From assembly GCF_018069705.1 (NCBI RefSeq), contig NZ_CP072943.1, positions 1,167,260-1,231,259 of the forward strand: a DNA stretch of 64,000 nucleotides. Direction: 5' to 3'. This DNA comes from Aminithiophilus ramosus. Lineage in GTDB: Bacteria > Synergistota > Synergistia > Synergistales > Aminithiophilaceae. Under the pieces are notes generated by a model, which did no database searches, had not been told where the DNA came from, and saw only the letters and a program-made list of their open reading frames with translations. The position numbers were made by a program, and so were the translations under genes. Below are positions 48,808-58,440 of this stretch, one piece after another; within the stretch, counting starts at the first letter, position 1, and every line of letters starts with the position of its first letter.

Positions 48808-50512
48808 CAGGTCGGGCCTCCTTCGCCGGACAGACGTCGCGTCGCCAGGCGAGTGAGCCCCACCATGAGAGCCGTGGCGACGAAGACGAGGAGAATGAGC
48901 ACGACGGAGAAGGCGCAGGCCTGGGCGAACTGGAGCTCCGTCATGCACTCCAGGATGCGCGTCGTCAGGAGGCTCCACCGCACGGAGACGAGAAAAATGG
49001 TGGCGCTGATGGCCGTCATGCAGTGGATGAAGAGGTAGCGCATCCCCATGAGCAGGGCGGGAACGATCAGGGGCAGGGTGACTCGGAAAAAGGTCCGCGC
49101 CGCTCCCGCTCCCAGACTGGCCGAGGCCTCCTCCATGGAACGGTCGATCTGGTGGAGGGAGGCCACGACGGAACGGATGCCCGCGGCCTGGTAGCGGAAC
49201 ATGTAGGCCGCCACGAGAATCGTCATGGTTCCCGTCAGGAGGATGGGCCGCTCGTTGAAGGCGATGACATAGGCGATGCCGACGGCCGTCCCCGGCAGAG
49301 CGTAATTGAGCATGGAGACGAACTCCATGACGCGGTTGCCCCGAAACGTTTTCCTCTGGACGAGAAACCCCACGACGACGGCCATCAGACCGCCCAGAGG
49401 CGTGGCCACGGCGGCGATCTTGAGCGTGTCCGTAAGGGCCTTCCTGCCGTGGGTGAAGACGTAGCGGAAGTTCTCCAGCGTCAGACTGTTGTCGACGCCC
49501 CAGACCTTCACCAGGGCCCCCCAGAAGATAATCGAGCAGAGGTAGAGAATGAAGGCCGCCAGGGAAAGACAGATAGCGAGGAGAATCCCTTCGGAGAACC
49601 GTCCCGTCCTCTTGTAGGACGAACGGCTGCCCGCCTTTCCCGTGATGGTGACATAGCTCTTTTTCCCGACCCAGAAACGCTGAAGAAAGTAGACGGCCAT
49701 GGCGGGCAGGAGGAGCAGGAAGGAGAGGGCCGCTCCTCCCCTGAGGTCGTAGAGCCCCGTGATCTGGAGATAGGCCTGAGTGGGGAGAACGGGGAAGCTG
49801 TGGCCTCCCAGCACGAGAGGCGTGGCGAAATCGGCCAGAGATCCGGCGAAAAGGAGCAGGATCGAGTTGGCGATGCCCGGCGTCGACAGAGGAAGCGTCA
49901 CGGTCCGAAAGACCCGGCCAGGCGAGGCGCCCATGGAGAGACCGGCGTCTTCGAGATTGGGGTCGATGGCCGAAAGGACCGCCGTCAGGGTGAGGAAGGA
50001 AATGGGGAAATAGGTGAGCGTCTCCGAAAGCCAGGTCCCCCAGAAACCGTAGAAGTTGAAGTTGCCCACAGCCCCAGGAATTTGAGAAGCATGCCGTTGG
50101 GCCCCAGCGAGAGGGTCAGGGCGATGCTGCTGGTGAAGGGGGGCGAAATGAGGGGCAGCGTCGTGACGGCGCCGAACCCTCCCTTGAGCCACGGGGACAG
50201 GGGAAGGCGCGTCACCACGAAGGCGCAGACATAGCCGACGAAGGTCCCCGAAAGGGAGACGGTCGTGGCCAGCCAGAGGCTGTTGACGAAGGCCCTCCGG
50301 TCGTACCCGTTGGTCAGGACGCTGGAGAGACCGGAAAAGGAGAGACTGCCGTCGGAGACGAAGGTGACCAGAAAAAGCCGGGACAGGGGGTAGAGGACGA
50401 AAAGTCCCAGGGAAAGCCAGACGGCGACGAGGGCCGGGAGGAGGGAACGATCTCTCGCCGGAGAGGGAACGGATTTCATCGCCGGGGAAGGAACCCCGAA
50501 AGGAAAGGACAT
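48807..50512 (-). pseudogene. Frameshifted ABC importer permease (FbpB-like, double length)
   Basis: A fused two-domain permease of about 568 residues for an iron(III) or 2-aminoethylphosphonate-type importer, with around twelve membrane segments. The original ATG is at 50512 behind AAGGAG. One base is lost near the C4 run at 50072-50075. The first frame ends after GPNGMLLKFLG and the rest (VGNFNFYGFWGTWL...) continues in the next frame. The total of 1,706 bases is one short of a whole codon count. The second half retains an EAA-like SMEEASASLGAGAARTF loop. It overlaps the ATPase pseudogene, so it was once one operon. Confidence 0.85.
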
Positions 50513-50529
50513 GGCATTCGACTCCTTAA

Positions 50530-51773
50530 GGAACCTCTGAAAAAAAGTCCCGGCGAGCTCCAACAGTACCTCTTGGTGGCTGAATTCGTGCGCTGTGTGC
50601 CCTTTCAGCCTGTCGTGTCAGGCAAGTTGCCTATGTGGAGCTATCCCCGGCTCTTTTTTGCCTTATGGTTGCCGTTCTGCCGGCTTTTGAAGACACTACG
50701 CCCTATCCATCTCCAATAAAAGCCTTCTCGCCATGTACAGGTTGGACAGGGCAAAAATCACGTGGACATGGCTTGTGTTCTTCTTGAGCCCCTTGTAACG
50801 CACCTTGGTGAATCCGAAGACTCGCTTCGCTCTTCAAAAGACATGCTCCACCTTTGCCCTCGTTTTGGACAGCATACGATTGTGAGACTGTTCTTCGTCG
50901 GTCAGTTTCCTGTTCCGTGACCCTCTTTTGTTGGTGTTGTCGACGGCATCGGGTGCCTTTTCCCGGATCGTCTCCGTCTTGCCTATGTAGGCCGAATCGC
51001 CCCAGACTCCCTTTTCCGCTCCGTGGAGAAGGTCTCCGACCATCCGGGAGTCGTGGACATTCGCCGCCGTGGTCGCGAGGCTGTGGACCAGCTTGCTGTC
51101 TTTGTCCACCCCGATGTGGACCTTCATGCCGAAGTAGTACGGGTTCCCTTTCTTTACCTGATGCATGTCGGGGTCTCGCTTCTTCTCCTTGTTCTTCGTC
51201 GACGAGGGCGCGGCGATGATGGTGGCGTCCATGATGGTTCCCTCGGCAAGACGCAGTCCTTTCGATTGCAGGTGAGCATCGACCTCACGGAAGATCCGTT
51301 TCCCCAGGTCGTGCGCTTCGAGAAGGTGGCGAAACTTGCAGATGGTCGTCTCGTCGGGGACAGGCTCGTTCCCGACGTCGATGCCGACGAAGCGCCTCAT
51401 CGATTCCATGTCGTAGAGGGCTTCTTCCGCTGCCGGGTCGCTGAGGTTGAACCAGCACTGGAGGTGGATTCGGAGCATCCGCTCCAATCCAACCGGTGGA
51501 CGACCTCGTTCGGCCTTGGGATAGAAGGGAGCGATGAGCGCGCAGAGATCCTTCCAGGGGACCACAGCCTCCATTTCGACAGAGGAACTTCTCCCGCCGG
51601 GTAGGCTTCCTGTATCTCTCGAAGGTCTGGGCGTCGGCAAGGGTTTTCTGTCGCTCCATTTCGCGTCTCGCACTCCTTGGAAAGGGGATGATGACCTCGG
51701 CGCTACAGCTCTATTCTACCGATTACATCATCGCTGATGCGACTTCATGAAAGGCGCTTTTTTCAGAGGTTCC
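50530..51773. mobile_element. IS5-family insertion sequence with inactivated transposase
   Basis: About 1,244 bp bounded by inverted GGAACCTCTGAAAAAA repeats (from 50530, and complement 51758-51773). The flanks are TTAA on the left and CTAA on the right. Both fit the YTAR target of IS5 elements but they are not identical copies. That argues for recombination or deletion between two insertions rather than one simple event. The element sits inside the decayed ABC operon. Confidence 0.85.
50696..51659 (-). pseudogene. IS5-family transposase broken by a frameshift and an internal stop
   Basis: The reading begins at 51659 (MERQKTLADAQTFERYRKPT) and shifts frame by one inserted base near 51586. 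It continues as VVPWKDLCALIAPFYPKAERGRPP through the DDE region. A TGA at 50834-50836 interrupts VEHVF; the same frame continues RAKRVFGFTKVRYKGL to a true stop at 50696. IS5 relatives have an Arg where the TGA stands, so a CGA to TGA change is likely. The 964-base total is one over a whole codon count, as the insertion predicts. It cannot make a full transposase. Confidence 0.85.
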
Positions 51774-51959
51774 CTAAGAGAAACGCATGAAGTTCACCTT
51801 GATACCCGTCTCGGCCGTGAAGGCCTCGAAAACCTGTGAGGCATACTTCTCGGGCATGATCGCGTAGGCGTTCAGGCTGCCTGCAGCGAAGGCCCCCGTG
51901 GAGAAAGAGGCCACCACGAACAGCGACACCAGGAGAATCCGGACTTTGGACAACGACAT
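51774..51959 (-). pseudogene. Truncated ABC importer substrate-binding protein (N-terminal 61 residues)
   Basis: Begins at ATG 51959 with a signal peptide (VRILLVSLFVVASFSTGAFA) and the mature start GSLNAYAIMPEKYASQVFEA of an iron(III)/phosphonate-type periplasmic binding protein. The frame ends in a TAG formed at the IS5 junction. About 280 C-terminal residues are absent: on the other side of the IS the permease begins at once. The missing piece was therefore deleted, not merely separated. Confidence 0.82.
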
Positions 51960-52044
51960 CTCCCCCTCTGAAAGGAATTGGACTGCGATGGGGCAAGGCC
52001 CCGGGTCCTTATCGCCTTCGGGGAGCCCTTTCACAAGGTGCCTG

Positions 52045-52073
52045 TTGACAGGAAGAGAAGTCGATGAGATCCT
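52045..52073 (+). promoter_or_regulatory. Candidate promoter of the RpiR operon
   Basis: TTGACA (52045-52050) is perfect; the -10 at 17 bases is GATCCT (52068-52073), which is weak. A weak -10 with an ideal -35 often depends on an activator or is repressed. It lies 18 bases before the RpiR-family ATG. Confidence 0.45.
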
Positions 52074-52090
52074 TTTGAAGGATTGTTTTC

Positions 52091-53086
52091 ATGGTCGATA
52101 ATTTGATGCATACTTTTCATGAAGGCGAAAAGGGGGAAGGTCTTTTGGGCGTCATCGACGCCATCAGGGAGAGATGGCCCTCTCTGAGCCGGAAACAGTC
52201 CCTCCTGGCCAAGTTCATCGTCGATCACGGGCGGGAGGCGGCCCTCATGAACGCCTCTCAGATCGGGGCCGCCACGGGGACGAGCGAGGCGACGGTGACC
52301 CGCTTCGCCTACGCTCTGGGTTACGGCGGGTTCGCCCCTTTTCAGCTCGCCCTGCGCCGCGAGATGCAGGCAGGCCATGCTTGTCCCGCCTTCCGCTTCG
52401 AAAAGCGGGAGGGAGAAAGGGGGAGCGTCTGGAGGCGCGTCTTCGACGTCGAAGCCTCCCTCCTGGAGGAGACCCTGGCCCTCATCGACGGAGCCATTTT
52501 CGAGCGCTTCGTCGACGGTCTCGTCGGCGGGAGCCATCTCTTCCTCGTCGCCTCGTCGCCCGGCGATTTTCTCGCCCTCTACGGCTTCACCTATTTCCGG
52601 CTGCTTCGGGACGACGTCCATCTCGTCACCTCCCTCGACCTGCCCTTTCTGGGAAATCTCGAGGGGCTTCGGTCGGCGACGGCCCTCGTCTTCTGCTACC
52701 CCCGCTACCCCCGCGAGACGCTGCGCCTGGCCGAAGCGCTGGCCGACGGCGGGGTCCGCCTTCTGGGCCTCACCGACAGCCTTCTCTCCCCCCTCGTTCC
52801 CCTCGTCGACGAGGTCCTTCTGACGCCCCACCGCTACGTCACCTTCGTCGATCCCCAGGCGGCGGCCCTTACGCTGGTCCATGCCCTGCTCGTCGCCCTC
52901 TTCGAGAGAGACCGCCGTCTCTCGGAAGAACGGCTGGCCCATTACGAAAAGGCCGCCGACGGAAGCGATTTCTTCGCCATCAGGGGCTTCAGCTTCGCCG
53001 AGGCCCTGAGAGGAGGGCCCTCTCGAGAGGGCCGAACGAGGGGGAGCTCCCCCCTGTCTGAAGAGGGAGGGAAAGACGATGAATGA
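52091..53086 (+). CDS. RpiR/MurR-family regulator with SIS domain
   Basis: A 331-residue regulator: an N-terminal helix-turn-helix (MNASQIGAATGTSEATVTRF, about residues 53-72) and a sugar-isomerase-like SIS domain that usually senses a phosphorylated sugar or related metabolite. AAGGA precedes the ATG. It overlaps the next gene, an ornithine-cyclodeaminase-family enzyme, by eight bases, so it probably controls that enzyme and itself. RpiR proteins next to amino- or imino-acid enzymes are common in amino-acid fermenters. The decayed ABC operon runs in the opposite direction from the same gap and may once have been a target (inference). Confidence 0.87.
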   Translation: MVDNLMHTFHEGEKGEGLLGVIDAIRERWPSLSRKQSLLAKFIVDHGREAALMNASQIGAATGTSEATVTRFAYALGYGGFAPFQLALRREMQAGHACPAFRFEKREGERGSVWRRVFDVEASLLEETLALIDGAIFERFVDGLVGGSHLFLVASSPGDFLALYGFTYFRLLRDDVHLVTSLDLPFLGNLEGLRSATALVFCYPRYPRETLRLAEALADGGVRLLGLTDSLLSPLVPLVDEVLLTPHRYVTFVDPQAAALTLVHALLVALFERDRRLSEERLAHYEKAADGSDFFAIRGFSFAEALRGGPSREGRTRGSSPLSEEGGKDDE

Positions 53087-54068
53087 GGCGCTGTGGCTTT
53101 CGCAGGAGGACGTGAAGGCGCTGGACATCACCATGAAGGACGTCATGGAGGCCGTCGAGGCGGGGTGGCGCCTCAAGGGGGAGGGCAAAGTGGAGCTTCC
53201 GGCCAAGCCCGGCGTCCACCCCCGCAGGGACTGCTACATCCACGCCATGCCCTGCTGGATCGGCGGGGAGATCGATTCGGCGGGACTCAAGTGGGTCGCG
53301 GGCTATCCCGATAATCCCTCCCGGAGAGGGCTCCCCTACAACACGGGCCTCTTCATCCTCAACGATTGCGAGACGGGCCTCGTCAGGGCCGTCATGGACG
53401 CCAACTGGATGACGACGTGGCGCACCGGCGCCGCCTCCGGCGTCGGCGCCCTCCACCTGGCTCCGACGGGAGCCTCCGTCGTGGCCATCATCGGCCTGGG
53501 GACTCAGGGCAGGATCAACCTCCGGGCCATGGCCGAGGCCCTTCCCGATCTCCGGGAGGTCCGCATCCACGACGTCCGAGAGAGTCAGATCGCCTCCTTC
53601 CTGGCCGAAATGGAACCCCTTTTTCCCCGTTTCCGCTACGTCGCCTGTCCCACCGTCGAGGCCGTCTGCGCCGGAGCCGACGTGGTCATCACCTGCACGC
53701 CCATCCTGGCCGATCCGAGGCGGATCGTCCGTTCGGAATGGCTCAAGGAGGAGGTCCTCTGTCTTGCCGTCGATTACGACTCGGCCTTCGACAGCGACGT
53801 CATGACCGGCGGTGAAGGCTTCGTCTGCGACGACCGCAACCAGTACCTCTGGACCCAGAGCCACGGCGTCTACTTTCAGGACGGCTATCCCCGGGAGGAT
53901 CAGATCTACGCCGACATGGGCGAGATCGTCGCCGGCAGCAAGCCCCCTCTCTCACGAGGACGGAGGAGCGCCCTTTTCATGGGCATCGCCAGCCACGACG
54001 TCATGACGGCGCGGCTCATCCACGCCAGGGCGCTGGAGCGATCGATCGGGACGCGGCTGCCTCTTTAG
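53079..54068 (+). CDS. Ornithine cyclodeaminase/mu-crystallin-family NAD(P)-dependent enzyme
   Basis: A 329-residue protein of the OCD/mu-crystallin family, whose members include ornithine cyclodeaminase, alanine dehydrogenase and ketimine reductases. The substrate-side GLKWVAGYPDNP and TTWRTGAASGVGA, and the Rossmann motif VAIIGLGTQGRINLRA, are all clear. The substrate cannot be decided. Unusually, the middle of the protein shows AVDYDSAFDSDV where ornithine cyclodeaminases have different substrate contacts, so I avoid that specific name. It is translated with the RpiR regulator and converges on the TRAP operon. Confidence 0.87.
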   Translation: MNEALWLSQEDVKALDITMKDVMEAVEAGWRLKGEGKVELPAKPGVHPRRDCYIHAMPCWIGGEIDSAGLKWVAGYPDNPSRRGLPYNTGLFILNDCETGLVRAVMDANWMTTWRTGAASGVGALHLAPTGASVVAIIGLGTQGRINLRAMAEALPDLREVRIHDVRESQIASFLAEMEPLFPRFRYVACPTVEAVCAGADVVITCTPILADPRRIVRSEWLKEEVLCLAVDYDSAFDSDVMTGGEGFVCDDRNQYLWTQSHGVYFQDGYPREDQIYADMGEIVAGSKPPLSRGRRSALFMGIASHDVMTARLIHARALERSIGTRLPL

Positions 54069-54127
54069 GGCCTTCAGGACCGGAAGGGAATCGGAGCGAT
54101 CCCGCGTCGGCACGGGAGGGGGACATC

Positions 54128-54153
54128 GGGGGGGCTGGAGCCCCCCCTTTTTT
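54128..54153. terminator. Intrinsic terminator after the OCD-family gene
   Basis: GGGGGGGCTGGAGCCCCCCC followed by TTTTTT on the plus strand. It ends the RpiR/OCD transcript three bases before the converging TRAP operon's stop codon region. Confidence 0.92.
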
Positions 54154-54155
54154 CG

Positions 54156-55445
54156 TCAGAATCCCAGGAGACGGGGCAGGGTCACGGTGAGGGCGGGGAA
54201 AAAGATGAGGAGGGAGAGGACGACGAGGGCGACGGCGACGAAGGGCCAGATGGCCCGGAAGAGCTCGCCCAGGGGGACCTTGCCCACGGCGGCGACGATG
54301 TAGTTGCAGGCCCCCACGGGAGGGGTGATGAGGGCGATGGTGACGTTGAGGGTCATGACGATGCCGAAGTGGTAGGGGTCGATCCCCGCCCGAGCGGCGA
54401 GGGGGGCGAAAAGAGGGGTGAGAAGGGTGAGGACGGCCACCTCCTCCATGAACATGCCGACGGCGAAGACGATGAGGCTGATGACGACGAGGAGGAGGCG
54501 GGGCTCGTCGAGGAGACCCAGTCCGACGAGGGCCTCGGCGATGCGGGCCCCGACGCGCTCCCACTTGAGATACCAGCCGACGACGGAGGCCGCTCCCATG
54601 ATGAGGAAGATGGCGCTCGTCAGGCGGGCCGTCTCGTACAAAGCCGAGGCGGCCCCCTTGAGCGTCAGATCTCCCGTGACGAAAAAGCCCACGGCCAGAC
54701 AGTAGGCCACGGCCAGGGCTCCCGATTCGGTGGGCGTCACGATGGCGGCGACGATGCCTCCGATGATGATGAGGGGGGCCGCCAGGGCTGCGACGGCCCG
54801 GCGCAGGATCGCCGCCCGGCGCCCTTTCAGTTCCGAGACGTCGGTGCGGGGAACCCCGTGGCGGCGGCAGAAGAGGGCGTTGAGGATCAGGAAGGCCAGG
54901 GCCAGGACGAGTCCGGGGAGGATGCCGGCGGCGAAAAGACCGCCGACGGACGTGTTCGTCAGGGCCGAATAGAGGATCATGAAGATGCTGGGCGGGATGA
55001 TGGGACCGATGAGGGAGCTCCCGGCCGTCAGCCCCGCCGCATAGGCCCGGGGAAAGCCCTCCTTTTCCATGGCCGGAATGAGGAGGGCCCCCAGGGCGGA
55101 GGCGTCGGCGGCGGCTGAGCCGTTGACGCCGGCGAGGATGACGCTCCCCAGGACGTTGACGTAGCCCAGCCCGCCCCGGACCGGTCCGACGAGAAGGCGG
55201 CTGAAGTCGATGAGACGGTCCGTCAGACCCGAGCGGTTCATCAGGTTTCCGGAAAGGACGAAGAGAGGGATAGCCATGAGGGAGAAGGCGTCCATGCCGC
55301 CGAAGAACTGCTGGGGGACGACGCGAAGGAGCTCCCATCCCCCCGTCTGGTAGATGGCCAGGGATCCGGCGGCGAGAAGGGCGGCGTAAAGGGGGACGCC
55401 GCCGACCATGAGGAGGAGGAAGAGGGCCGCCGCCAGGAGGGACAT
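54156..55445 (-). CDS. dctM: TRAP transporter large permease (DctM)
   Basis: A 429-residue, roughly twelve-span large subunit of a sodium-driven TRAP importer. Landmarks are the N-terminal VPLYAALLAAGSLAIY and the central VNGSAAADASALGALLIPAMEKEGF typical of DctM. GPIIPPSIFMILYSAL and the late LITPPVGACNYIVAAVG mark the two halves of the elevator domain. The ATG at 55445 overlaps the DctQ stop. Substrates of the family are carboxylates and amino acids; none can be chosen here. Confidence 0.95.
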   Translation of the reverse strand: MSLLAAALFLLLMVGGVPLYAALLAAGSLAIYQTGGWELLRVVPQQFFGGMDAFSLMAIPLFVLSGNLMNRSGLTDRLIDFSRLLVGPVRGGLGYVNVLGSVILAGVNGSAAADASALGALLIPAMEKEGFPRAYAAGLTAGSSLIGPIIPPSIFMILYSALTNTSVGGLFAAGILPGLVLALAFLILNALFCRRHGVPRTDVSELKGRRAAILRRAVAALAAPLIIIGGIVAAIVTPTESGALAVAYCLAVGFFVTGDLTLKGAASALYETARLTSAIFLIMGAASVVGWYLKWERVGARIAEALVGLGLLDEPRLLLVVISLIVFAVGMFMEEVAVLTLLTPLFAPLAARAGIDPYHFGIVMTLNVTIALITPPVGACNYIVAAVGKVPLGELFRAIWPFVAVALVVLSLLIFFPALTVTLPRLLGF

Positions 55446-55921
55446 CACCGCCCGTCCTCCGTCACCCGACCGAGGAGAAGCTGGACCAGGAGAAGAGCCA
55501 TGCCGACGGGAAGGGCCGAGAGGACGACGGCCTTGGGGATGCCCAGGGCCATCGTCTTCATCGTCCACGTCCCGGCCACGTTTTTGGCCCCTAAGACGAC
55601 GAGAAGGATCAGGACGGTGACCTGAACGGCCAGGACAAGCCCTCGGACCGTCCGGCGCGCCCTCCGGGGAAGACGGGGCCCGAGAAGATCGAGGACCATG
55701 TGGTCCCCCCGGGACTGGGCCCCCGCGGCACCGGCCATGACGAGCCAGATCAGGGAGTAGCGGGCCACCTCTTCGGTCCAGGCGACGGAGCTGCCGAAAA
55801 GGTAGCGGAGGACGACGGCGAAAAGGACGTCGCCGACGTTGATCAGGAGGAGCGAGGAGGCCACGACGGCGCTGAGGGTCTCGACGCCTCTGGCGAGGCG
55901 ACGGAGAGGAAAGGCGGTCAC
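55445..55921 (-). CDS. dctQ: TRAP transporter small permease (DctQ)
   Basis: A 158-residue four-helix membrane subunit. The conserved VVLRYLFGSSVAWTEEVARYSLIWLVMAG-type stretch (AWTEEVARYSLIWL seen) is the family hallmark. The GTG at 55921, overlapping the DctP stop, is preferred to a longer frame reaching 55978 because GGGAGGG sits nine bases before it. It connects the binding protein and the large permease. Confidence 0.9.
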   Translation of the reverse strand: MTAFPLRRLARGVETLSAVVASSLLLINVGDVLFAVVLRYLFGSSVAWTEEVARYSLIWLVMAGAAGAQSRGDHMVLDLLGPRLPRRARRTVRGLVLAVQVTVLILLVVLGAKNVAGTWTMKTMALGIPKAVVLSALPVGMALLLVQLLLGRVTEDGR

Positions 55922-56958
55922 TCTGTGGCGACCCTCCCGTTGGCCTCGGCGGCGCACTCCAGGGCCAGGTCGAGCCACTCGGCCCCCACCTTGGAGCGGA
56001 CCCAGTTCCGGTAGGCTCCTGTGCCCCTTTCGCGGAAAAGCTCCCTCTCGGCCCTGTCGGGGACGTAGATCTCCATTCCCTTTCCGCGGAGCGTCTCGAC
56101 CTGGCGGGCATCGGAGGCCTCCACCTCGGCGCGGTTCAGGACATTGGCCTCCTTGGCGGCCGCGACGACGATCTGGCGGTCGGCCTCGGAGAGGGAGTCG
56201 AAGAGGTCGCCGTTGAGGATGAGGAACTGATCCGAATACTGGATGTTGGCCAGGGTCATGTATTTCTGCACCTCGAAGAGACTGCCGATGAGGATGTACA
56301 TGGCCGGGTTCATCTGGCCGTCGACGAGGCCCGTCCTGAGGGCCATGTAGAGCTCCGTCCAGGCTATGGGCGTCCCTCCGGCCCCGAAGGCCCGGTAGAT
56401 GGCGATCTGCCCCTCGTCCATGGCCCGGAACTTGAGCCCCTTGAAGTCGTCGGGGCTGCGGAGAGGCCTTTTCGAGTTGGTGAAGGCCAGGAAGCCCCCC
56501 TCCTCGACGGCCTCGAGGAGGACGGCCCCTGTCCGGCTTCGGAAGGTCTCCTGGGCCTTCTTCCAGTAGCGGCTCTCGTCGAAGAAGAGGTGGGCCGCCT
56601 CGTAGGAGTCGAAGAGGAAGGGGACGGAGGAGGCGTAGATCTCGGGAAAGAGGGGGGCCACGCCGGCGAAGGAGGCGACGTTGACCAGGGGCTGATTCAT
56701 GCCCGACCGGAGGAGAAGCTCCATGCGCTCCTCTTCCGTCCCGAGCTGGCTGTCGGGGTAGAGGTCGAAGGTGATCCGGCCCTCCGTCCCCTCCTCGACG
56801 AGCCTCTTGAAGTTGAGGGCGAAGGCGTGGACGGCGTTGTTCGCCTCGTCGGCGGGACCGTTGTAGCAGAGCTTGACCGAAGCCGAGGCCGGTGCGACGG
56901 CGACGGCGACAAGGACAAGGGTCAGAAGAAGCCGTGACAGACCTTTCGAGCGAACCAT
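55918..56958 (-). CDS. dctP: TRAP transporter solute-binding protein (DctP)
   Basis: A 346-residue periplasmic binding protein with an N-terminal signal peptide (LSRLLLTLVLVAVAVAPASA). The mature domain has SQLGTEEERMELLLRSG and PFLFDSYEAAHLFF. The substrate-binding FRAMDEGQIAIYRAFGAGGT, where family members use an Arg for a carboxylate, is followed by YMALRTGLVDGQMNPA. The ATG at 56958 is preferred to longer frames. First gene of the TRAP operon; 20 bases separate it from the diguanylate cyclase stop, so it may share the chemosensory transcript. Confidence 0.94.
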   Translation of the reverse strand: MVRSKGLSRLLLTLVLVAVAVAPASASVKLCYNGPADEANNAVHAFALNFKRLVEEGTEGRITFDLYPDSQLGTEEERMELLLRSGMNQPLVNVASFAGVAPLFPEIYASSVPFLFDSYEAAHLFFDESRYWKKAQETFRSRTGAVLLEAVEEGGFLAFTNSKRPLRSPDDFKGLKFRAMDEGQIAIYRAFGAGGTPIAWTELYMALRTGLVDGQMNPAMYILIGSLFEVQKYMTLANIQYSDQFLILNGDLFDSLSEADRQIVVAAAKEANVLNRAEVEASDARQVETLRGKGMEIYVPDRAERELFRERGTGAYRNWVRSKVGAEWLDLALECAAEANGRVATE

Positions 56959-56978
56959 TCTCACCACTCCCCTGTCGA

Positions 56979-58424
56979 TCATCCGATGCTGTCGAAGTCG
57001 GCCTTTTTTCTGGCCTCCTTGCACTCGTACATCTTGCGGTCGGCGAGGGTCATGAGCTCGGCCAGAGTCAGGGCATCGCCGGGGCGACTGCAGTGCAGTC
57101 CCAGGCTTATGGAGAGGCGGCGCGATGGCCGTGACGCCTCTCCGACGCGGAGTAAGGCGGCCTCGAGACGTCCGGAAATCCCGTCGAGATCGGCCTCCCC
57201 GTCGTGGAGCATGAGAACGGCGAACTCATCTCCGCCGAAGCGGCCGATGATGTCGGAGTCGCGGAAGGTCTCTCTCAGGGCCTGGGCCGTCTTCTGAAGG
57301 ACCCGATCGCCCTCGTCGTGGCCCAGCGTGTCGTTGACGGACTTGAAATCGTCGAGATCGGCGAAGAGGCAGGCGACGGGCACGCCGATGCGCTGGGCCA
57401 GCAAGAGCGCTTTCTCCCCCAGGGTCATGAAGCCGCGGCGGTTGTAGAGCCCCGTCAGGGCATCCGTGATGGCCTCGATGGCGAGCCGTTCCCGGAGCTG
57501 CACCATTTCGGTGACGTCGTGGATCGTGGCCAGGCGCACGACCTCGCCGTCCCAGTTGGAACTGACGACGTGCATGTCTCCCACGACCCGTCGGCCGTCG
57601 GCACGTCCGACGGAGACCTCCCGTTTTCCCTCTTCGCCGACGGGGAAGGGGAAGGTCTTGCCCGTCATCTGGGCGCTCGTCGTCTCGAAAAAGAGTTCCG
57701 CCGCGGGGTTGACGTAGCGGACCTTGCCCGCGTCATCGATGACGACGACGGCGTCGCCCGTCGTCTCCATGAGGGTCTGGAAGTTGGCCTGGGCCCTCTT
57801 GACGTCGTCGAGGGCGTTGCGGTAGTCGCCGGAGAGCTTCTGGAGCTGGTTGCTCTGGAGGACGGCGGCCTCGAAGGTGGAGAGGAGGAGGTCGATGATC
57901 TGGATCCTGTCGGCCGTCAATTTGTGATACTGTCCGGCGAAGAAGACCTCGACGGACATCATGGCCTGGCCCGAGCGGCGCAGCTCCAGGTTGGCCAGGA
58001 TGTGGTGGAGACGGCGCAGGAGGTGATCGTCGTCGTAGGGTTTGGTGAGGAAGTTGTCGGCGCCGCACTGGAGCCCCTTGATGACGTCGCGGGGATCGGA
58101 AAGCGAGGTGAGGAGGACGACGGGAATGTCGCGGAGAGCCTCGTCCTGCTTGATCTGACGGCACATCTCGTAGCCGTCCATCTCGGGCATCATGACATCG
58201 GTGATGACCACCGTCGGCTTGATCCGGCGGGCCAGGGCCAGCCCCTGGGCGCCGTTGCGGGCCAGGGAGACCTCGTAGTCGTTGGCCAGAAGAAGCCGCT
58301 CCAGCCGCTTGGCCTGGGTGAGGCTGTCCTCGACGACCTGAACGATGGGGACCTGCTGCATGAAACTCACGCGGAACGCCTCCCTTTCGGCGTGGCGATG
58401 AAATATGAAATCGTTTCGTGTCAT
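56979..58424 (-). CDS. REC-PAS-GGDEF response regulator, WspR-like diguanylate cyclase
   Basis: A 481-residue output protein. The receiver domain (VVEDSLTQAKRLERLL, phosphoacceptor Asp in VVITDVMMPEMDG, Lys in NFLTKPYD) is followed by a PAS domain (GDAVVVIDDAGKVRYVNPAA). The cyclase domain has an intact GGDEF active site (IGRFGGDEFAVLML). Phosphorylation should activate synthesis of cyclic-di-GMP. It ends the chemosensory run after CheB. The start is uncertain: the frame from 58424 has modest spacing, and an ATG about 60 bases on (MQQVPIVQVVEDS) would also preserve the receiver. Confidence 0.9.
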   Translation of the reverse strand: MTRNDFIFHRHAEREAFRVSFMQQVPIVQVVEDSLTQAKRLERLLLANDYEVSLARNGAQGLALARRIKPTVVITDVMMPEMDGYEMCRQIKQDEALRDIPVVLLTSLSDPRDVIKGLQCGADNFLTKPYDDDHLLRRLHHILANLELRRSGQAMMSVEVFFAGQYHKLTADRIQIIDLLLSTFEAAVLQSNQLQKLSGDYRNALDDVKRAQANFQTLMETTGDAVVVIDDAGKVRYVNPAAELFFETTSAQMTGKTFPFPVGEEGKREVSVGRADGRRVVGDMHVVSSNWDGEVVRLATIHDVTEMVQLRERLAIEAITDALTGLYNRRGFMTLGEKALLLAQRIGVPVACLFADLDDFKSVNDTLGHDEGDRVLQKTAQALRETFRDSDIIGRFGGDEFAVLMLHDGEADLDGISGRLEAALLRVGEASRPSRRLSISLGLHCSRPGDALTLAELMTLADRKMYECKEARKKADFDSIG

Positions 58425-58440
58425 CTTTCCCGACCTTTCC

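Noticed and set aside
48130-50075. Programmed frameshifting in the ABC permease and ATPase genes
   Set aside because: Two unrelated sites, no consistent slippery sequence, and a truncated partner gene point to decay.
50831-50839. TGA in the IS5 transposase as programmed readthrough or selenocysteine
   Set aside because: The same gene also has a frameshift, relatives have Arg at that place, and no selenocysteine element is apparent; a nonsense mutation is simpler.
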